A DNA stretch of 64,000 nt from Halomonas qaidamensis (GCF_025917315.1 NZ_CP080627.1:1426001-1490000), one strand, 5' to 3'; counted from the stretch's first letter, positions 42,603 to 52,274 are shown. Translations and numbers: made by a program. The notes: a model not told the origin generated them from the sequence alone.

Positions 42603-43208
42603 TCAACGCGACATCACCAACCCTGCCAGTGTCTGAAGTCCGACGACCACCACAAGAACCACCATGCCTAGCGCTAGGCTGGTTTTAAGCGCGTGACGCT
42701 TCCACATAAGTTCTACGCGGTTGCCAAAGCGGTGTACCAACCAAGCAAGGCCGAAGTAGCGCAGCCCGCGGGCTAGCAGGGCAGCCAGCACAAATAACAT
42801 AATCGGATAGCCGGAAAGCCCGGCGGTAATCATCGCCACCTGAAATGGGATTGGCAGTATGCCAATGGCTAGAATCGCAGCAAAACCGTACTGCTCAAAG
42901 AAGGTTTGGAAAGATTGATAGCTTTGTTCAATACCCATAAATTCGATAAACCACGTACCTATGGATTGATATAGCACCATGCCGACGGCATAGCCCACAA
43001 TGGAAGCTATCAGGCAGCCAAGGGTCGTCGCGGTGGCCATTGCCCAAATGCGCTGCTTGTTAATCGCCATGAGCGGGATCAACACCAGCTCGATGGGAAT
43101 TGGCAAAATAATGGTTTCTAAAAAAGATAGAGTGCCGAGTAGCCACAGCATGTTTTTCGAGCCATTGATGCGCTCAAACCACTGTTTTGTCCGTGTTGTT
43201 GAAAGCAT
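42603..43208 (-). CDS. YqaA family membrane protein (VTT/DedA-like)
   Basis: A 201-residue inner-membrane protein related to the SNARE-associated/DedA group. FLETIILPIPIELVLIPLMA near residue 29, GYAVGMVLYQSIG near 72 and FGAAILAIGILPIPFQVAM-like stretch near 108 are the family motifs. Function in this branch unknown. It lies nine bases downstream of the DUF1206 gene, so the two may be co-transcribed. Confidence 0.82.
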   Translation of the reverse strand: MLSTTRTKQWFERINGSKNMLWLLGTLSFLETIILPIPIELVLIPLMAINKQRIWAMATATTLGCLIASIVGYAVGMVLYQSIGTWFIEFMGIEQSYQSFQTFFEQYGFAAILAIGILPIPFQVAMITAGLSGYPIMLFVLAALLARGLRYFGLAWLVHRFGNRVELMWKRHALKTSLALGMVVLVVVVGLQTLAGLVMSR

Positions 43209-43217
43209 CTTATGTCT

Positions 43218-44036
43218 CTACATTTCAGTATTAATGCGACGATAGACGGACGCTAAAAGGCTGTAGAGACCAAACGCAAAGAGCCCAAGTGCGACAAAGG
43301 CAAGCAACCACTGACCGAAAGGTTGGCTGCGCAGCGTGCTGAACACTTCTCCCATACCACCTGCTTGATTAGGGTTGATTTGGTAGGCTGCGATGATAAA
43401 AAAGCTACCCACGATCACGAAGACGAGGCCACGGATCACTAAGCCGAATCGACAGATGGGGTAGGCCCACTGTTGAGTTTGGGGTGGCATCGAAAAGTGT
43501 TTGTCGAATTTGGCCTTGTAGCCTTTGATTGCATGGGCAATACCAACACCTATCAAGATTAAGCCAACCCCGCCAACTAACCATCGTCCGAATGGCTGTT
43601 GCATCAACCAGCCCGCCACGCCTTGCGAGCCACCTCCAGAATCTCCAGAAGAGCCTGCGAGTTGAAAGATAAGCGTTGCGGCAAAAAAAGCTAGAAGAGT
43701 ATGCGTAATGGCGCTTGCTAATAAGCCCGCACGAATCGCTAAGCCTTTTGCATCTTTACCATGATGGTCGGTGTCTTTAATGGCTTGGATGGTGCGCCAC
43801 ATAGCATAGCCAACCAAACCAACAGCAATAAGGCCCAACATGCTTTTACCAAAGGGAGCGGTAAGTACTCGCTCTAATGCGCCGCGGCTGCCTTCGGTCT
43901 GGCCGCCTTGCCCAAAAGCTGCCAGGGCGGCGAGGCCACCCACTAATACATAAACGATGCCGCGAGAAGCGTAGCCCATTCGGGCGAAAAGGGTAATCGC
44001 ATCACGATGATCTGGGTTATTCATACGATTGGCCAT
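43218..44036 (-). CDS. DUF1206 membrane protein
   Basis: A 272-residue protein with about six transmembrane segments made of three related two-helix units, each with an ARMGYASRGIVYVLVGGLAA-like first helix and a PFGKSMLGLIAVGL-, PFGRWLVGGVGLILIG- or PFGQWLLAFVALGLFA-type second helix. This is the DUF1206 pattern; function unknown. GGAGGACACC precedes the ATG. First of a two-gene unit with the YqaA-like gene. Confidence 0.85.
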   Translation of the reverse strand: MANRMNNPDHRDAITLFARMGYASRGIVYVLVGGLAALAAFGQGGQTEGSRGALERVLTAPFGKSMLGLIAVGLVGYAMWRTIQAIKDTDHHGKDAKGLAIRAGLLASAITHTLLAFFAATLIFQLAGSSGDSGGGSQGVAGWLMQQPFGRWLVGGVGLILIGVGIAHAIKGYKAKFDKHFSMPPQTQQWAYPICRFGLVIRGLVFVIVGSFFIIAAYQINPNQAGGMGEVFSTLRSQPFGQWLLAFVALGLFAFGLYSLLASVYRRINTEM

Positions 44037-44192
44037 GGTGTCCTCCTGACGTTAATGGCATTGCGAATTCCTACGCAATCTAGTGTATATAGTGCTTTTC
44101 TGGCGGCCTATACTGTGCGTGTGCTGCGCTATTGTCCAGCGTAGGCCAAGTTAACAGGCTATTCGCTATTTTTTTGATGATGCGAGCAGAAG

Positions 44193-45107
44193 ATGAGCTG
44201 TAAGTCTTTAGGTGCTGGGTCTCCAAGTGCTGGGTCTTCAAGTGCTGGGTCTCCAAATGCTGGGTCGCCTCCGGTTTTTTGGCGCGACTCACGACTGCCT
44301 TATGTCGAATTACGCAAAATCAGCGATGCAAGGCAAGTGTGCTACGCCCCTCACAGCCATGTTCACTGGTCGGTAGGAGCCGTTACGTCAGGCAGCAGTA
44401 CGTTTCGTTATCGGGAGTCGACTTATCCTATTAGCGCTGGTGACTTAGTCATGATGAACCCCGATTGGGTTCATGCATGTAACCCCATTGAGAACGAGCC
44501 CTGGGCGTATTTGATGCTCTACGTGGACGCGCAATGGCTAGCGGATTTACGTTATCAACTAGGCACGCTGGAGACCCCCGTCTGGAGTGATATCGATACG
44601 GCGGTGGTCTCTCAGCCAGCGCTTTATGCTCGCTATTGCGAAATGGCGGCTTGTTTATTGGATGAACAGCGCGCGCTCTCTATCAAGCACGCGTCAGTGA
44701 CAGAGTTTCTTACCGCATTAATGCTGGCATTGACGCATGAGACGACCGTCTCTAGGTCGAAGCCGCCTGATGGCTTGCATGCTGCGGCCGTCTATTGTGA
44801 TGTGAATGCCGCGTTTGATGTTTCGCTTGAAACGCTGTGCCAGTTAACTGGGTATAGCGCTGGTCATCTCATCCGAGCGTTTAAGCAACACTACGGGCTT
44901 ACCCCCCATGCTTACCTGATTAATCGCCGTGTTCAGCTTGGCCAGCGGGCGCTTAAGCAGGGGGAGTCGATCGTTAATTCAGCTCTGTTAGCCGGTTTTA
45001 ACGACCAACCCCACTTCCAGAGAACCTTTAAGCGGTTAGTGGCGGCAACACCCAACCAGTATCGTTATCCGCTACTCAAACAGCAGGAAAATAGCGCTGG
45101 CAGCTAG
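44193..45107 (+). CDS. AraC family transcriptional regulator
   Basis: A 304-residue regulator with an N-terminal AraC-type cupin arm (YAPHSHVHWSVGAVTSGSST near residue 51, GDLVMMNPDWVHACNP near 88) and a C-terminal double helix-turn-helix (LCQLTGYSAGHLIRAFKQHY near 216, ALLAGFNDQPHFQRTFKRLV near 265). Unusual is a low-complexity leader (AGSPSAGSSSAGSPNAGSPP) encoded by four 15-bp tandem repeats. It overlaps the 3' end of the convergent LysE-type gene by 36 bases and may regulate it. The ribosome site is weak. Confidence 0.88.
   Translation: MSCKSLGAGSPSAGSSSAGSPNAGSPPVFWRDSRLPYVELRKISDARQVCYAPHSHVHWSVGAVTSGSSTFRYRESTYPISAGDLVMMNPDWVHACNPIENEPWAYLMLYVDAQWLADLRYQLGTLETPVWSDIDTAVVSQPALYARYCEMAACLLDEQRALSIKHASVTEFLTALMLALTHETTVSRSKPPDGLHAAAVYCDVNAAFDVSLETLCQLTGYSAGHLIRAFKQHYGLTPHAYLINRRVQLGQRALKQGESIVNSALLAGFNDQPHFQRTFKRLVAATPNQYRYPLLKQQENSAGS
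44205..44264 (+). repeat. Four 15-bp tandem repeats in the AraC-type gene
   Basis: Units TCTTTAGGTGCTGGG, TCTCCAAGTGCTGGG, TCTTCAAGTGCTGGG and TCTCCAAATGCTGGG follow head to tail in frame, each adding five residues (S-x-x-A-G). Copy-number change would lengthen or shorten the N-terminus without a frameshift. Confidence 0.9.
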
Positions 45108-45665
45108 GCCAGCCGCCAGCGTGCGGTTAATGGTAAGCAGAATGAATGGGCGGTGAACGTAGCGTTTAAGAAAAGTACCTGCATAAACCCAGCTTGCCAA
45201 TGACAGCCAACAAATGGGTAGGTAGAGAGCAGCGAAGAGCCATAACTGGTAAGGGTCATTGCTGCTGGTGTAAGCCCCAATGCCAGCGGCAGACGCCAGC
45301 CACGCCTTAGGATTTAACCACTGCATCATCGCGCCGGTCATAAAACCTGGTGGCTTATCCGTGTCCTGGTTATGAACCGAGCCATTATGCTGGAAAAGCT
45401 GGTAGCTTAAGTAAAGTAAGAAAAGTAGCCCCGCCCAACGTAATATTTCCTCCAGTAGCGGTAGTGCGTTCAGAAGTGAATAGAGCCCTGCTCCAGTCGC
45501 CAGGAAAAGTGCTAGAAACCCCAATGTCGCACCCGTGACGAAGATAAGCCCTTTGGCGATAGGGTAGTGGGTGCCGCTACTCAGGCAAACAAGGTTGACT
45601 GGGCCTGGGGAAATAGACGCGGCAAGGGCAAATGCAGACATTGGTAACAGTAGTGAAACGCTCAT
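45072..45665 (-). CDS. LysE/RhtB family exporter
   Basis: Second LysE-type exporter of the window, 197 residues from this start. ISPGPVNLVCLSSGTHYPIA near residue 18, then FVTGATLGFLALFL and MMQWLNPKAWLASAAGIGAY near 113 are family motifs. AGGAGG nine bases before ATG 45665 overrides a longer frame to 45725. Its 3' end overlaps the AraC gene tail to tail by 36 bases. Substrate unknown, amino acid or similar. Confidence 0.87.
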   Translation of the reverse strand: MSVSLLLPMSAFALAASISPGPVNLVCLSSGTHYPIAKGLIFVTGATLGFLALFLATGAGLYSLLNALPLLEEILRWAGLLFLLYLSYQLFQHNGSVHNQDTDKPPGFMTGAMMQWLNPKAWLASAAGIGAYTSSNDPYQLWLFAALYLPICWLSLASWVYAGTFLKRYVHRPFILLTINRTLAAGLAASAIFLLFE

Positions 45666-45847
45666 TGTTGTCCTCCTAAACAGAATCAAGAGCTTGCAAG
45701 AGCGCGGGAAAAGAGTATTGAACAAAATTGAGATGCCACGATATTGCGCAAGATTCGGGTAGGCCTGACGACACGGTCTGGTTAAGCTTGTGCTGTATTC
45801 AGAGAGCCCTGTGCTTTTCCTCGTTTAGCTTCGGTGAGAACGTCTTT

Positions 45848-46708
45848 ATGAATGACTATGCCCGTATCGAAAAAGCGATGGCCTATATGGTGGCCAATGC
45901 CGCCAGCCAGCCAAGTTTGGAAACGGTGGCGGCGCAAGTACATTTGAGCGCTTACCATTTTCAGCGGCTGTTTTGTCGTTATGCGGGTATCAGCCCTAAG
46001 CGTTTTTTACAGGCGTTGACCTTGGAGCGTGGCAAACAACTGATCGCATCGTCAGAAAGTCTTACCAATACCGTGCATGCATTAGGGCTGAGCGGCGGCT
46101 CGCGGCTTTATGATCACTTTGTACAGTTAGAAGCGGTCACGCCGGGAGAGTTTAAGCGCCAAGGAGAGGGGGTAGAGATTGCGTATGGGGTACATCCCAT
46201 GCCTTTTGGCGAGATGTTAGTGGCGATGACGCCGAGAGGGATTTGTCGAATGGCCTTTGTGGCGTCTACCAGCCAGGAAGCGCTGCTGGCGCAACTAGCA
46301 AAACAGTGGCCACGCAGTACGCTCTGCCATCGCCCTGACACCACTCGTTATGCGGTAGAGGCCCTGTTTACACCATTTAAAACAAAGTGCGCTAACCATT
46401 CGCCTGCCACGCTGTCGCTCCACGTGAGCGGTACTAATTTCCAGATTGCCGTATGGCGCGCGCTGCTTACCATTCCTGAAGGGCAGTTGGCGAGCTACTC
46501 GCAAATTGCTCAGGCACTTGGCACGCCGAAATCATCTCGAGCCGTCGGAAATGCGGTGGGTGCTAACCCCATTGCACTGTGGATTCCTTGCCATCGGGTA
46601 ATCCAACAAAGCGGTGCGCTAGGTGGCTACCGCTGGGGCATTGAAACCAAGCAGCAGGTCCAGGCGTGGGAAGCGGCCCAGCATTCCCCCTTGCTTGAGC
46701 CGGATTAA
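45848..46708 (+). CDS. AraC-O6-alkylguanine methyltransferase fusion (Ada-like, no zinc domain)
   Basis: A 286-residue fusion of an AraC helix-turn-helix domain (LETVAAQVHLSAYHFQRLFC and PKRFLQALTLERGKQLI, residues 1-105) and an Ogt/MGMT domain with the alkyl-acceptor Cys in ALWIPCHRVIQQSG near 240. The N-terminal zinc domain of true Ada, which senses methyl phosphotriesters, is absent. It repairs O6-alkylguanine and may act as a transcription activator. The frame is open from 45728, but ATG 45848 is the family start. Confidence 0.9.
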   Translation: MNDYARIEKAMAYMVANAASQPSLETVAAQVHLSAYHFQRLFCRYAGISPKRFLQALTLERGKQLIASSESLTNTVHALGLSGGSRLYDHFVQLEAVTPGEFKRQGEGVEIAYGVHPMPFGEMLVAMTPRGICRMAFVASTSQEALLAQLAKQWPRSTLCHRPDTTRYAVEALFTPFKTKCANHSPATLSLHVSGTNFQIAVWRALLTIPEGQLASYSQIAQALGTPKSSRAVGNAVGANPIALWIPCHRVIQQSGALGGYRWGIETKQQVQAWEAAQHSPLLEPD

Positions 46709-46715
46709 CTCTGAA

Positions 46716-47636
46716 TTAATGCCCAAACACCGACCACCCAGTGTGTTGGACAAACATTTCCAACGCGCGTGTGCCCAACAAGCTATTGCCGTATTTATCC
46801 AGCCCTGGTGACCACACAGCCAGCGAACCACGCCCAGGAGCAATAGCCAAAATTCCACCGCCTACGCCGCTTTTGCCGGGTAGGCCAACGCGGAAAGCAA
46901 ACTCCCCGGACGCATCGTAGTGGCCGCACATCATCATCAGTGAATTAATCCGCCGCGCCCGCTGAGGTGATACCACGCGTAAATCGCTCGGCTGATTGAC
47001 GCCGTCAGAGGCCAAAAATAGCCCAGCGTGAGCAAGCTGTTCGCAACTCATGGCAATCGCGCACTGGTGAAAGTAGGTGCCGAGCACTTTATCGACATCG
47101 TGGCGCAGGCGACCAAAGGCTTTCATAAAATGCGCCAGCGAGGCGTTGCGGTCTTTATGCTGCATTTCTGAAGCTGCTACCTGATGGTCAAAGCAGATAC
47201 TGTTATCGTCGGCGATATAGCGTACAAAGCTAAGAATTTCCGCCAGTGTCTCTTTAGGTTCGTGGCCCATCATGATGGCGTCAACGATCGCAATTGCCCC
47301 GGCATTAATAAACGGATTGCGCGGTTTACCGCCTTCGTGCTCAAGCTGCACAATGGAATTGAACGGGTCGCCAGAAGGCTCGCGTCCGACCCTCGACCAT
47401 AATCCATCGCCCCATTTTCCCAGCGCAATGGTTAGCGTAAAAACTTTGGAAATACTCTGGATTGAGAACGGCGTGGTGGCGCAGCCTGCAGAGAAGCGTT
47501 GGCCGTCTACCGTAGCTAAACTGATAGCGAATTGGCTGGGGTCCACATGGGCAAGCTGGGGAATATAGTCAGCGACTTTTCCCCGCTCGGTTTCAAGGGC
47601 AAGCTCGGCGGCAATCTTATTGAGTAACTCTTGCAT
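46716..47636 (-). CDS. glsA: Glutaminase
   Basis: Hydrolyses glutamine to glutamate and ammonia; beta-lactamase-like fold. Family motifs: [15 protein letters not shown] near residue 19, the catalytic Ser-x-x-Lys in [10 protein letters not shown] near 57-66, [18 protein letters not shown] near 107, and [12 protein letters not shown] near 259. 306 residues, as E. coli YneH/GlsB. Single gene, convergent with the Ada-like gene with eight bases between. Confidence 0.94.
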   Translation of the reverse strand: MQELLNKIAAELALETERGKVADYIPQLAHVDPSQFAISLATVDGQRFSAGCATTPFSIQSISKVFTLTIALGKWGDGLWSRVGREPSGDPFNSIVQLEHEGGKPRNPFINAGAIAIVDAIMMGHEPKETLAEILSFVRYIADDNSICFDHQVAASEMQHKDRNASLAHFMKAFGRLRHDVDKVLGTYFHQCAIAMSCEQLAHAGLFLASDGVNQPSDLRVVSPQRARRINSLMMMCGHYDASGEFAFRVGLPGKSGVGGGILAIAPGRGSLAVWSPGLDKYGNSLLGTRALEMFVQHTGWSVFGH

Positions 47637-47813
47637 CTAATTCGAATTCGTTTGGCAGCGTGAGGCGCTACCCTAGCGGAAACTAGCACGCTTGTCTGCT
47701 CGAAGACGATACCGAAATACCATGGGCTATGCGCATTGTTGGGAGATCTTGTACGTTGCTAACGACCTGTTCCGCGGCTACAGTTCGGCTACTTTCAGCA
47801 AGGGCCGACGGGC

Positions 47814-49265
47814 ATGACCACATTAATGATTCAGGGGACTACCTCGGATGCAGGCAAAAGTACGGTGGTTGCCGGGCTTTGTCGCGTGTTAAAGCGCCGT
47901 GGTATTTCAGTTGCGCCCTTCAAGCCGCAAAACATGGCACTTAATAGCGCCGTTACCAGCGACGGCGGGGAAATTGGCCGCTCCACTGCGCTACAGGCTC
48001 AGGCGGCGGGTGTGGTGCCCCATAGTGATATGAACCCTGTGCTATTAAAGCCGGAGAGTGATCGCGGTGCCCAAGTGATTCTACGCGGTCAAGTGCATGG
48101 CCATATGGATGCACTGGATTACCACGCGTTTAAGCGCACGGCGAAAGAGAGTGTTATGGCGGCATGGCAGGCCTTGGAAAGCCGCTTTGATGTCATCATT
48201 GCCGAAGGTGCGGGCAGTCCGGCGGAAATCAATCTGCGTAAAGGCGATATCGCTAATATGGGCTTTGCCGAAGCTGCCGACTGCCCGGTATTGTTGGTGG
48301 GCGATATTGACCGCGGTGGTGTGTTCGCTCAGCTAGTAGGAACACTGGCGCTACTAAGCGACAGCGAACAGGCACGCACAAAAGGATTTATTATTAATCG
48401 TTTTCGGGGCGATATTGCGCTTTTAGAACCCGGACTTGAGTGGTTAGAAGTACATACTGGCAAGCCAGTGCTGGGTACCTTGCCTTACTTGCAGGGCCTA
48501 CTGCTGGATGCTGAGGATAGCATTGGGCGGGTTCACGCTGAAAAAGCTAATCACACCCTGAAGGTCATTGTTCCCGCGTTGCCGCGTATCAGCAATCATA
48601 CGGACTTTGATCCGCTGCGCTTACATCCCCAGGTATCGCTTACTTTTGTAGGGCCAGACCAACCGATTCCACCTGCTGATGTAATGATACTGCCAGGGAG
48701 CAAAAGCACCACCAGCGATTTAGCCTGGCTAACACGCCAGGGCTGGAAAGAGGCGATTGCTCGCCATTTGCGCTACGGCGGCAAGGTGCTGGGGATTTGC
48801 GGTGGTTTTCAAATGCTGGGCGAGTGGGTGGATGACCCAGACGGCTTGGAAGGCGCGCCAGGGAAAGTAGCAGGTTTGGGGCTGTTGCAGATGTCCACAC
48901 GTATGGTCGCGGGTAAGCAGCTGCGCAATGTCAGCGGCGTCATGGTGGGGCAAGAAGCGGCTGTGTCGGGCTACGAAATTCACAATGGTGTAAGCAACGG
49001 GAATGCACTCAATCGGCCGCTGTTTGATTTAGGTAGCCACGTGGATGGCGCTATCAGTATCGATGGCCAAGTGATGGGTACTTACCTGCATGGATTGTTT
49101 GACCACCCCGAAACCTGCCAAGCGTTGCTGACTACGTTAGGCTTAGAGAGTGCGGCACCTGTCGATTATCGTGCCCATCGTGAACAAGCGCTGGAGCGGC
49201 TAGCTGACACGTTGGAAGCACACTTAGATATAGAATCGATCTTAGCAATGATAAGGGCGCACTAA
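47814..49265 (+). CDS. cobQ: Cobyric acid synthase CobQ/CbiP
   Basis: Glutamine-dependent amidation of four side chains of adenosylcobyrinate diamide to give adenosylcobyric acid. N-terminal P-loop-like [12 protein letters not shown] near residue 8, [13 protein letters not shown] near 37, [12 protein letters not shown] near 131, and the C-terminal amidotransferase with [12 protein letters not shown], catalytic Cys in [12 protein letters not shown] near 332 and TYLHGLFD. 483 residues. It stands alone, 18.5 kb from the other cob genes; its stop codon lies in the loop of an AAGGGCGC/GCGCCCTT hairpin (49253-49273) without a T run. Confidence 0.95.
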   Translation: MTTLMIQGTTSDAGKSTVVAGLCRVLKRRGISVAPFKPQNMALNSAVTSDGGEIGRSTALQAQAAGVVPHSDMNPVLLKPESDRGAQVILRGQVHGHMDALDYHAFKRTAKESVMAAWQALESRFDVIIAEGAGSPAEINLRKGDIANMGFAEAADCPVLLVGDIDRGGVFAQLVGTLALLSDSEQARTKGFIINRFRGDIALLEPGLEWLEVHTGKPVLGTLPYLQGLLLDAEDSIGRVHAEKANHTLKVIVPALPRISNHTDFDPLRLHPQVSLTFVGPDQPIPPADVMILPGSKSTTSDLAWLTRQGWKEAIARHLRYGGKVLGICGGFQMLGEWVDDPDGLEGAPGKVAGLGLLQMSTRMVAGKQLRNVSGVMVGQEAAVSGYEIHNGVSNGNALNRPLFDLGSHVDGAISIDGQVMGTYLHGLFDHPETCQALLTTLGLESAAPVDYRAHREQALERLADTLEAHLDIESILAMIRAH

Positions 49266-49278
49266 GCGCCCTTGATGT

Positions 49279-49338
49279 AGTACTGGTTGATTAAGTACTG
49301 ATTGATTAAGTACTGGTTGATTTAGTACTGATTGATTT
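49279..49338. repeat. Four 15-bp tandem repeats after cobQ
   Basis: The unit AGTACTGRTTGATTW is repeated four times head to tail between the convergent cobQ and RidA-type genes. Alternate units differ at one base (GGTT/GATT). It is non-coding; it may be a slippage-prone spacer. Confidence 0.9.
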
Positions 49339-49343
49339 AGCCC

Positions 49344-49736
49344 TTATTCTTGCGGTGGGCGCTTTGCCATCAGGGTAATTTCGACGGTGCTGCCCCCGCA
49401 AATATTAGGTGACTCTGTGCAGGTGCGAGCTGGGTAGTAACCTGGTTCAAAAAACTCTGCGTAGATGCTGTCTAGTGCATTGATCTGTCGTAAGTCGCTC
49501 AAGTGAATATCGACGCGAACAACATCAGCTAAGGTACCGCCTTCTTGCGCTAGCATACGTTCAAGTTCGCGCATTACAAGGCGTGTTTCTTCTTTGACAT
49601 CGCCACGGGCAGCTTTACCGTTAGAAAGGTCAGCAACGGTTAAGCCAGAAATAAACATATAGTGTTCGTCAATCACCATGTGGCTACCGGGAAACGATGG
49701 TTTGGGTAGCGTTGGGTCGTTAATAAACTGTGGCAT
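49344..49736 (-). CDS. RidA family protein
   Basis: A 130-residue YjgF/YER057c/UK114-family protein; typical members hydrolyse reactive enamine/imine intermediates. MFISGLTVADLSNGKAARGD near residue 27, LADVVRVDIHLSDLRQIN near 68 and the C-terminal YPARTCTES-PNICGGSTVEI are present. The usual catalytic Arg (R in PARTC) is visible. GGAGC seven bases before the ATG. Single gene. Confidence 0.88.
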   Translation of the reverse strand: MPQFINDPTLPKPSFPGSHMVIDEHYMFISGLTVADLSNGKAARGDVKEETRLVMRELERMLAQEGGTLADVVRVDIHLSDLRQINALDSIYAEFFEPGYYPARTCTESPNICGGSTVEITLMAKRPPQE

Positions 49737-49907
49737 TAGTGCTCCTTAGCGACAACATAAGCGTGTCGCACTGGTGGGACAATGCCTGCAGCGGCTAGTT
49801 CCTCTGGCCTCAACAGACTGGTGCTTCTTGTTGGTTTGCTCTACGCTGGCGGCTTTTTACAGCCTGCCAGTTATTGGGGCGATTTTAAATCCTCATGAGA
49901 GAGCGTA

Positions 49908-50468
49908 ATGAAGGTAGTTCACATTAGTCAGAGCGCCCCGCGTGATGCATGTTTGGCAACGTTGTGTGCGCAGGTATATGGACAGCAAGCAGGGTTAACG
50001 CCCCTAGTGGTTTTTACTGGTACTAAAAATGTGCTGTTCGACCAAGAAGCGGCTCGTTTGTTAGCGGGTGTCGATGGTGACGGTAAGCCTCTGGCGTTAG
50101 CGTTGTTAGTGTTGGATGAAGCTGGCGAGGGAATGACGGTAACTCACGCTTGCGAATTTGTTGAAGGCGCTAAAGCACGCTTAATCAGTGAGTTAATTCT
50201 CAAAGCTCCGCTACGTGTTGAGGTAAGTGATGCTGCCCAAGAAGCGTTTTATCAGCAGTGCGGATTTAAGCGTTGGTTTGATGGCGTGAAAGGGCGACGC
50301 ATTGGTTTAGGTGCCCGCCACCCAGCCAAGCATAGTGATGATCTAGCACTCACCTTGTGCCTGGATGAAGCGCTGATACTACGTCGCTTTAAGCATGACT
50401 CCGCTGCGTTTGCCGATGCCAAAGACGCTTTTTTATCAGGTTTAAACAGCTTCCCTACTACCTTGTAA
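49908..50468 (+). CDS. GNAT-like acetyltransferase, function unknown
   Basis: A 186-residue protein with a loose GNAT resemblance: a central beta region LALALLVLDEAGEGMTVTHA and a typical late segment AQEAFYQQCGFKRWFDG near 109-125. The usual acetyl-CoA loop (R/QxxGxG/A) is not obvious; FVEGAKARLISELI stands in its place. It might be a degenerate GNAT domain. Single gene, with a strong terminator 117 bases downstream. Confidence 0.6.
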   Translation: MKVVHISQSAPRDACLATLCAQVYGQQAGLTPLVVFTGTKNVLFDQEAARLLAGVDGDGKPLALALLVLDEAGEGMTVTHACEFVEGAKARLISELILKAPLRVEVSDAAQEAFYQQCGFKRWFDGVKGRRIGLGARHPAKHSDDLALTLCLDEALILRRFKHDSAAFADAKDAFLSGLNSFPTTL

Positions 50469-50584
50469 GGCGATAGAGCACTCAGTGAGTAAATGGATAA
50501 CGGCAGGGCGGCTACCCCTTGGCACCTGCTGCTCCTGATCTTTGGGTGTTATTACGCTGCTTCTTATATAGCTAAGACTAAAAG

Positions 50585-50612
50585 ACGACGTTTACAAAAA
50601 CGTCGTTTTTTT
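50585..50612 (+). terminator. Terminator after the GNAT-like gene
   Basis: A 9-bp perfect stem ACGACGTTT/AAACGTCGT (50585-50593, 50598-50606) is followed by seven T. The rest of the 387-base gap (50469-50855) holds the leader of the permease gene and no other gene. Confidence 0.9.
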
Positions 50613-50795
50613 ATTGCTATGTTGTCGACAGTTTGAATGGTTTTATCGGTTTTTAAGCGTATTTTTCGCTTATTTAACCCGTGTAGGATTATTTTCTAGC
50701 CAGTATGTCAACAATATTTGGGTCAGCCATAAAGGGGGTATGCACGAAAAGTCGAATATTAACTTGGTGGATAGCTAAGTAAAAAGCACACATCT

Positions 50796-50806
50796 AACAA
50801 TAACAA
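50796..50806 (+). promoter_or_regulatory. Hfq/Crc CA motif before the permease gene
   Basis: AACAATAACAA is an exact match to the pseudomonad catabolite-activity consensus AACAAYAACAA bound by Hfq with Crc. It lies 20 bases before the ATG at 50826 and its AAGGA, so binding there would block translation. Confidence 0.6.
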
Positions 50807-50825
50807 TACTCACAAGGATTCAATA

Positions 50826-50846
50826 ATGAACAACCAGACACCGTGA
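50826..50846 (+). other. Six-codon upstream frame ended by an in-frame TGA
   Basis: ATG AAC AAC CAG ACA CCG TGA follows AAGGA at seven bases. It is in the same frame as the permease gene: replacing TGA by a sense codon would join the two without interruption. Either it is a leader peptide that ends on the GAGGAA of the next start, or the true N-terminus with a nonsense change. Confidence 0.6.
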
Positions 50847-50855
50847 GGAATCGTC

Positions 50856-52274
50856 GTGCTGCTCAAACGAAAATATGGGGAAGAACATCCCTACTGGCCC
50901 GTTGGCCCATTCAAAGTTCGCCTACCCTTTATTCATTTCCGCTGGGAAATACCTGAGACCATCCAAGCGCTGGTAATGTTTGTTATCGGGCTAGGGATGA
51001 TTCCTCTATTAGAACAATATCTAGGGCTTCCTTATGAAGTGGCGTTGGCCTACGTCGTCGTGTGCGGCATTGGTTTTATTCTTCCCCCGTTGTTGGGTGT
51101 TCCGTTTGTGGCCGGTTGGATCACGCCCGCGATACCTGTAGTGCTATTGTTTATCGGCCAGTTTGAGCCGGGGCCGGAAGCAATCCGCGCGATGGTAGCT
51201 CTACAGCTCATGGTCACCGCAATTTTTCTATTTATGGCGGTAACTCGGTTAGGAACAAAGCTTGTTAACAGCGTGCCGGATTCAATCAAAGCAGGCATTT
51301 TGCTCGGCGCAGGCATTGCGGCAATTAGCGGCGAGATTAGCGTTGGGGGCAGGCTGTACGAAACGCCTATTTCGCTGGGGATTGGCGGTTTAATTACGCT
51401 TTATGTGCTGTTTTCACTGTCATTTCGTGACTTGACTGAGAAGTTTCGCTGGGCACGCAATATCGCCGCCTACGGCATGGTGCCGGGGATGCTAATCACC
51501 ATGGCGATTGGCTGGGGAGTTGCCGAATACCCGATGCCTTCGGTTGAGTGGGGCATTGCGATACCCGATTTTGCCGGTATCTGGGCCTACCTACCGTTCA
51601 CCATTGGCGCGCCGGGTATTGATCTTCTGGTGGCGGCAATCCCAACGGCTATCATCGCGTACATCATTGCATTTGGTGACATTATTGTTGGTCAAAGCCT
51701 TATTAAGCGTGTCGACCATTTGCGTCCGGATGAAAAAATCGAGGTGAATGTCGATCGGGTACACCTAATTACCGGGTTGCGTAACCTGATGCACTCCATG
51801 TTTGCCCCTTACCCTGGGCTGGCCGGGCCGCTCTTTACCGGAGCGATGGCAACCATCGCAGAACGCTATCGCTATGGCCGCGGGGCGATGGATACCATCT
51901 ACTCAGGAGCATCAGTGTTTTGGATTGTCGGGTTTCTGGCACTGTTCTTATTGCCGTTAGTAACGCTTTTCCGCCCTGTGTTGCCAATTGCGCTGTCGAT
52001 CACTCTGTTGATTACTGGTTACCTATGCATTGCAGTGGCAGTTGAGCAAATTAAGAACGCCACCGCCATGGGCGTTGCCGGGATTATGGGCGTAGTGTTA
52101 GCCACCCACGGCGCAGCCTGGGGGCTGGGTATTGGGGTAATTCTGTACTTCATGATTGAGCACCGTTCACGCAGCCATGCCAATGATGAGGCTGAAGAGC
52201 CTATCCATGTAGAAGAAGATATGGCGGTAGAAAAGGAGTTGGTGGTTGAAGCCGAAGAAAAACCAGCCCGCTAG
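50856..52274 (+). CDS. Putative permease, xanthine/uracil (NCS2)-like
   Basis: A 472-residue inner-membrane protein with about 12 hydrophobic segments and an acidic hydrophilic tail (EEAEEPIHVEEDMAVE-type). The layout and the motif MHSMFAPYPGLAGPLFTGAM near residue 310, preceded by AFGDIIVGQSL, recall the NCS2/SLC23 nucleobase permeases, but substrate residues are not clear. The GTG start has GAGGAA five bases upstream; a better start (ATG 50826) is cut off by an in-frame TGA. Upstream Hfq/Crc motif suggests catabolite control; downstream terminator at 52321. Confidence 0.7.
   Translation: MLLKRKYGEEHPYWPVGPFKVRLPFIHFRWEIPETIQALVMFVIGLGMIPLLEQYLGLPYEVALAYVVVCGIGFILPPLLGVPFVAGWITPAIPVVLLFIGQFEPGPEAIRAMVALQLMVTAIFLFMAVTRLGTKLVNSVPDSIKAGILLGAGIAAISGEISVGGRLYETPISLGIGGLITLYVLFSLSFRDLTEKFRWARNIAAYGMVPGMLITMAIGWGVAEYPMPSVEWGIAIPDFAGIWAYLPFTIGAPGIDLLVAAIPTAIIAYIIAFGDIIVGQSLIKRVDHLRPDEKIEVNVDRVHLITGLRNLMHSMFAPYPGLAGPLFTGAMATIAERYRYGRGAMDTIYSGASVFWIVGFLALFLLPLVTLFRPVLPIALSITLLITGYLCIAVAVEQIKNATAMGVAGIMGVVLATHGAAWGLGIGVILYFMIEHRSRSHANDEAEEPIHVEEDMAVEKELVVEAEEKPAR

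Noticed and set aside
49279..49338. Possible CRISPR array
   Set aside because: The 15-bp units are directly adjacent with no spacers; it is a plain tandem repeat. No other regularly spaced repeats and no cas genes were seen.
50844..50846. Selenocysteine at the in-frame TGA of the permease
   Set aside because: No SECIS-like hairpin is apparent just after the codon, permeases of this type carry no such residue near the start, and a good restart site lies ten bases on.
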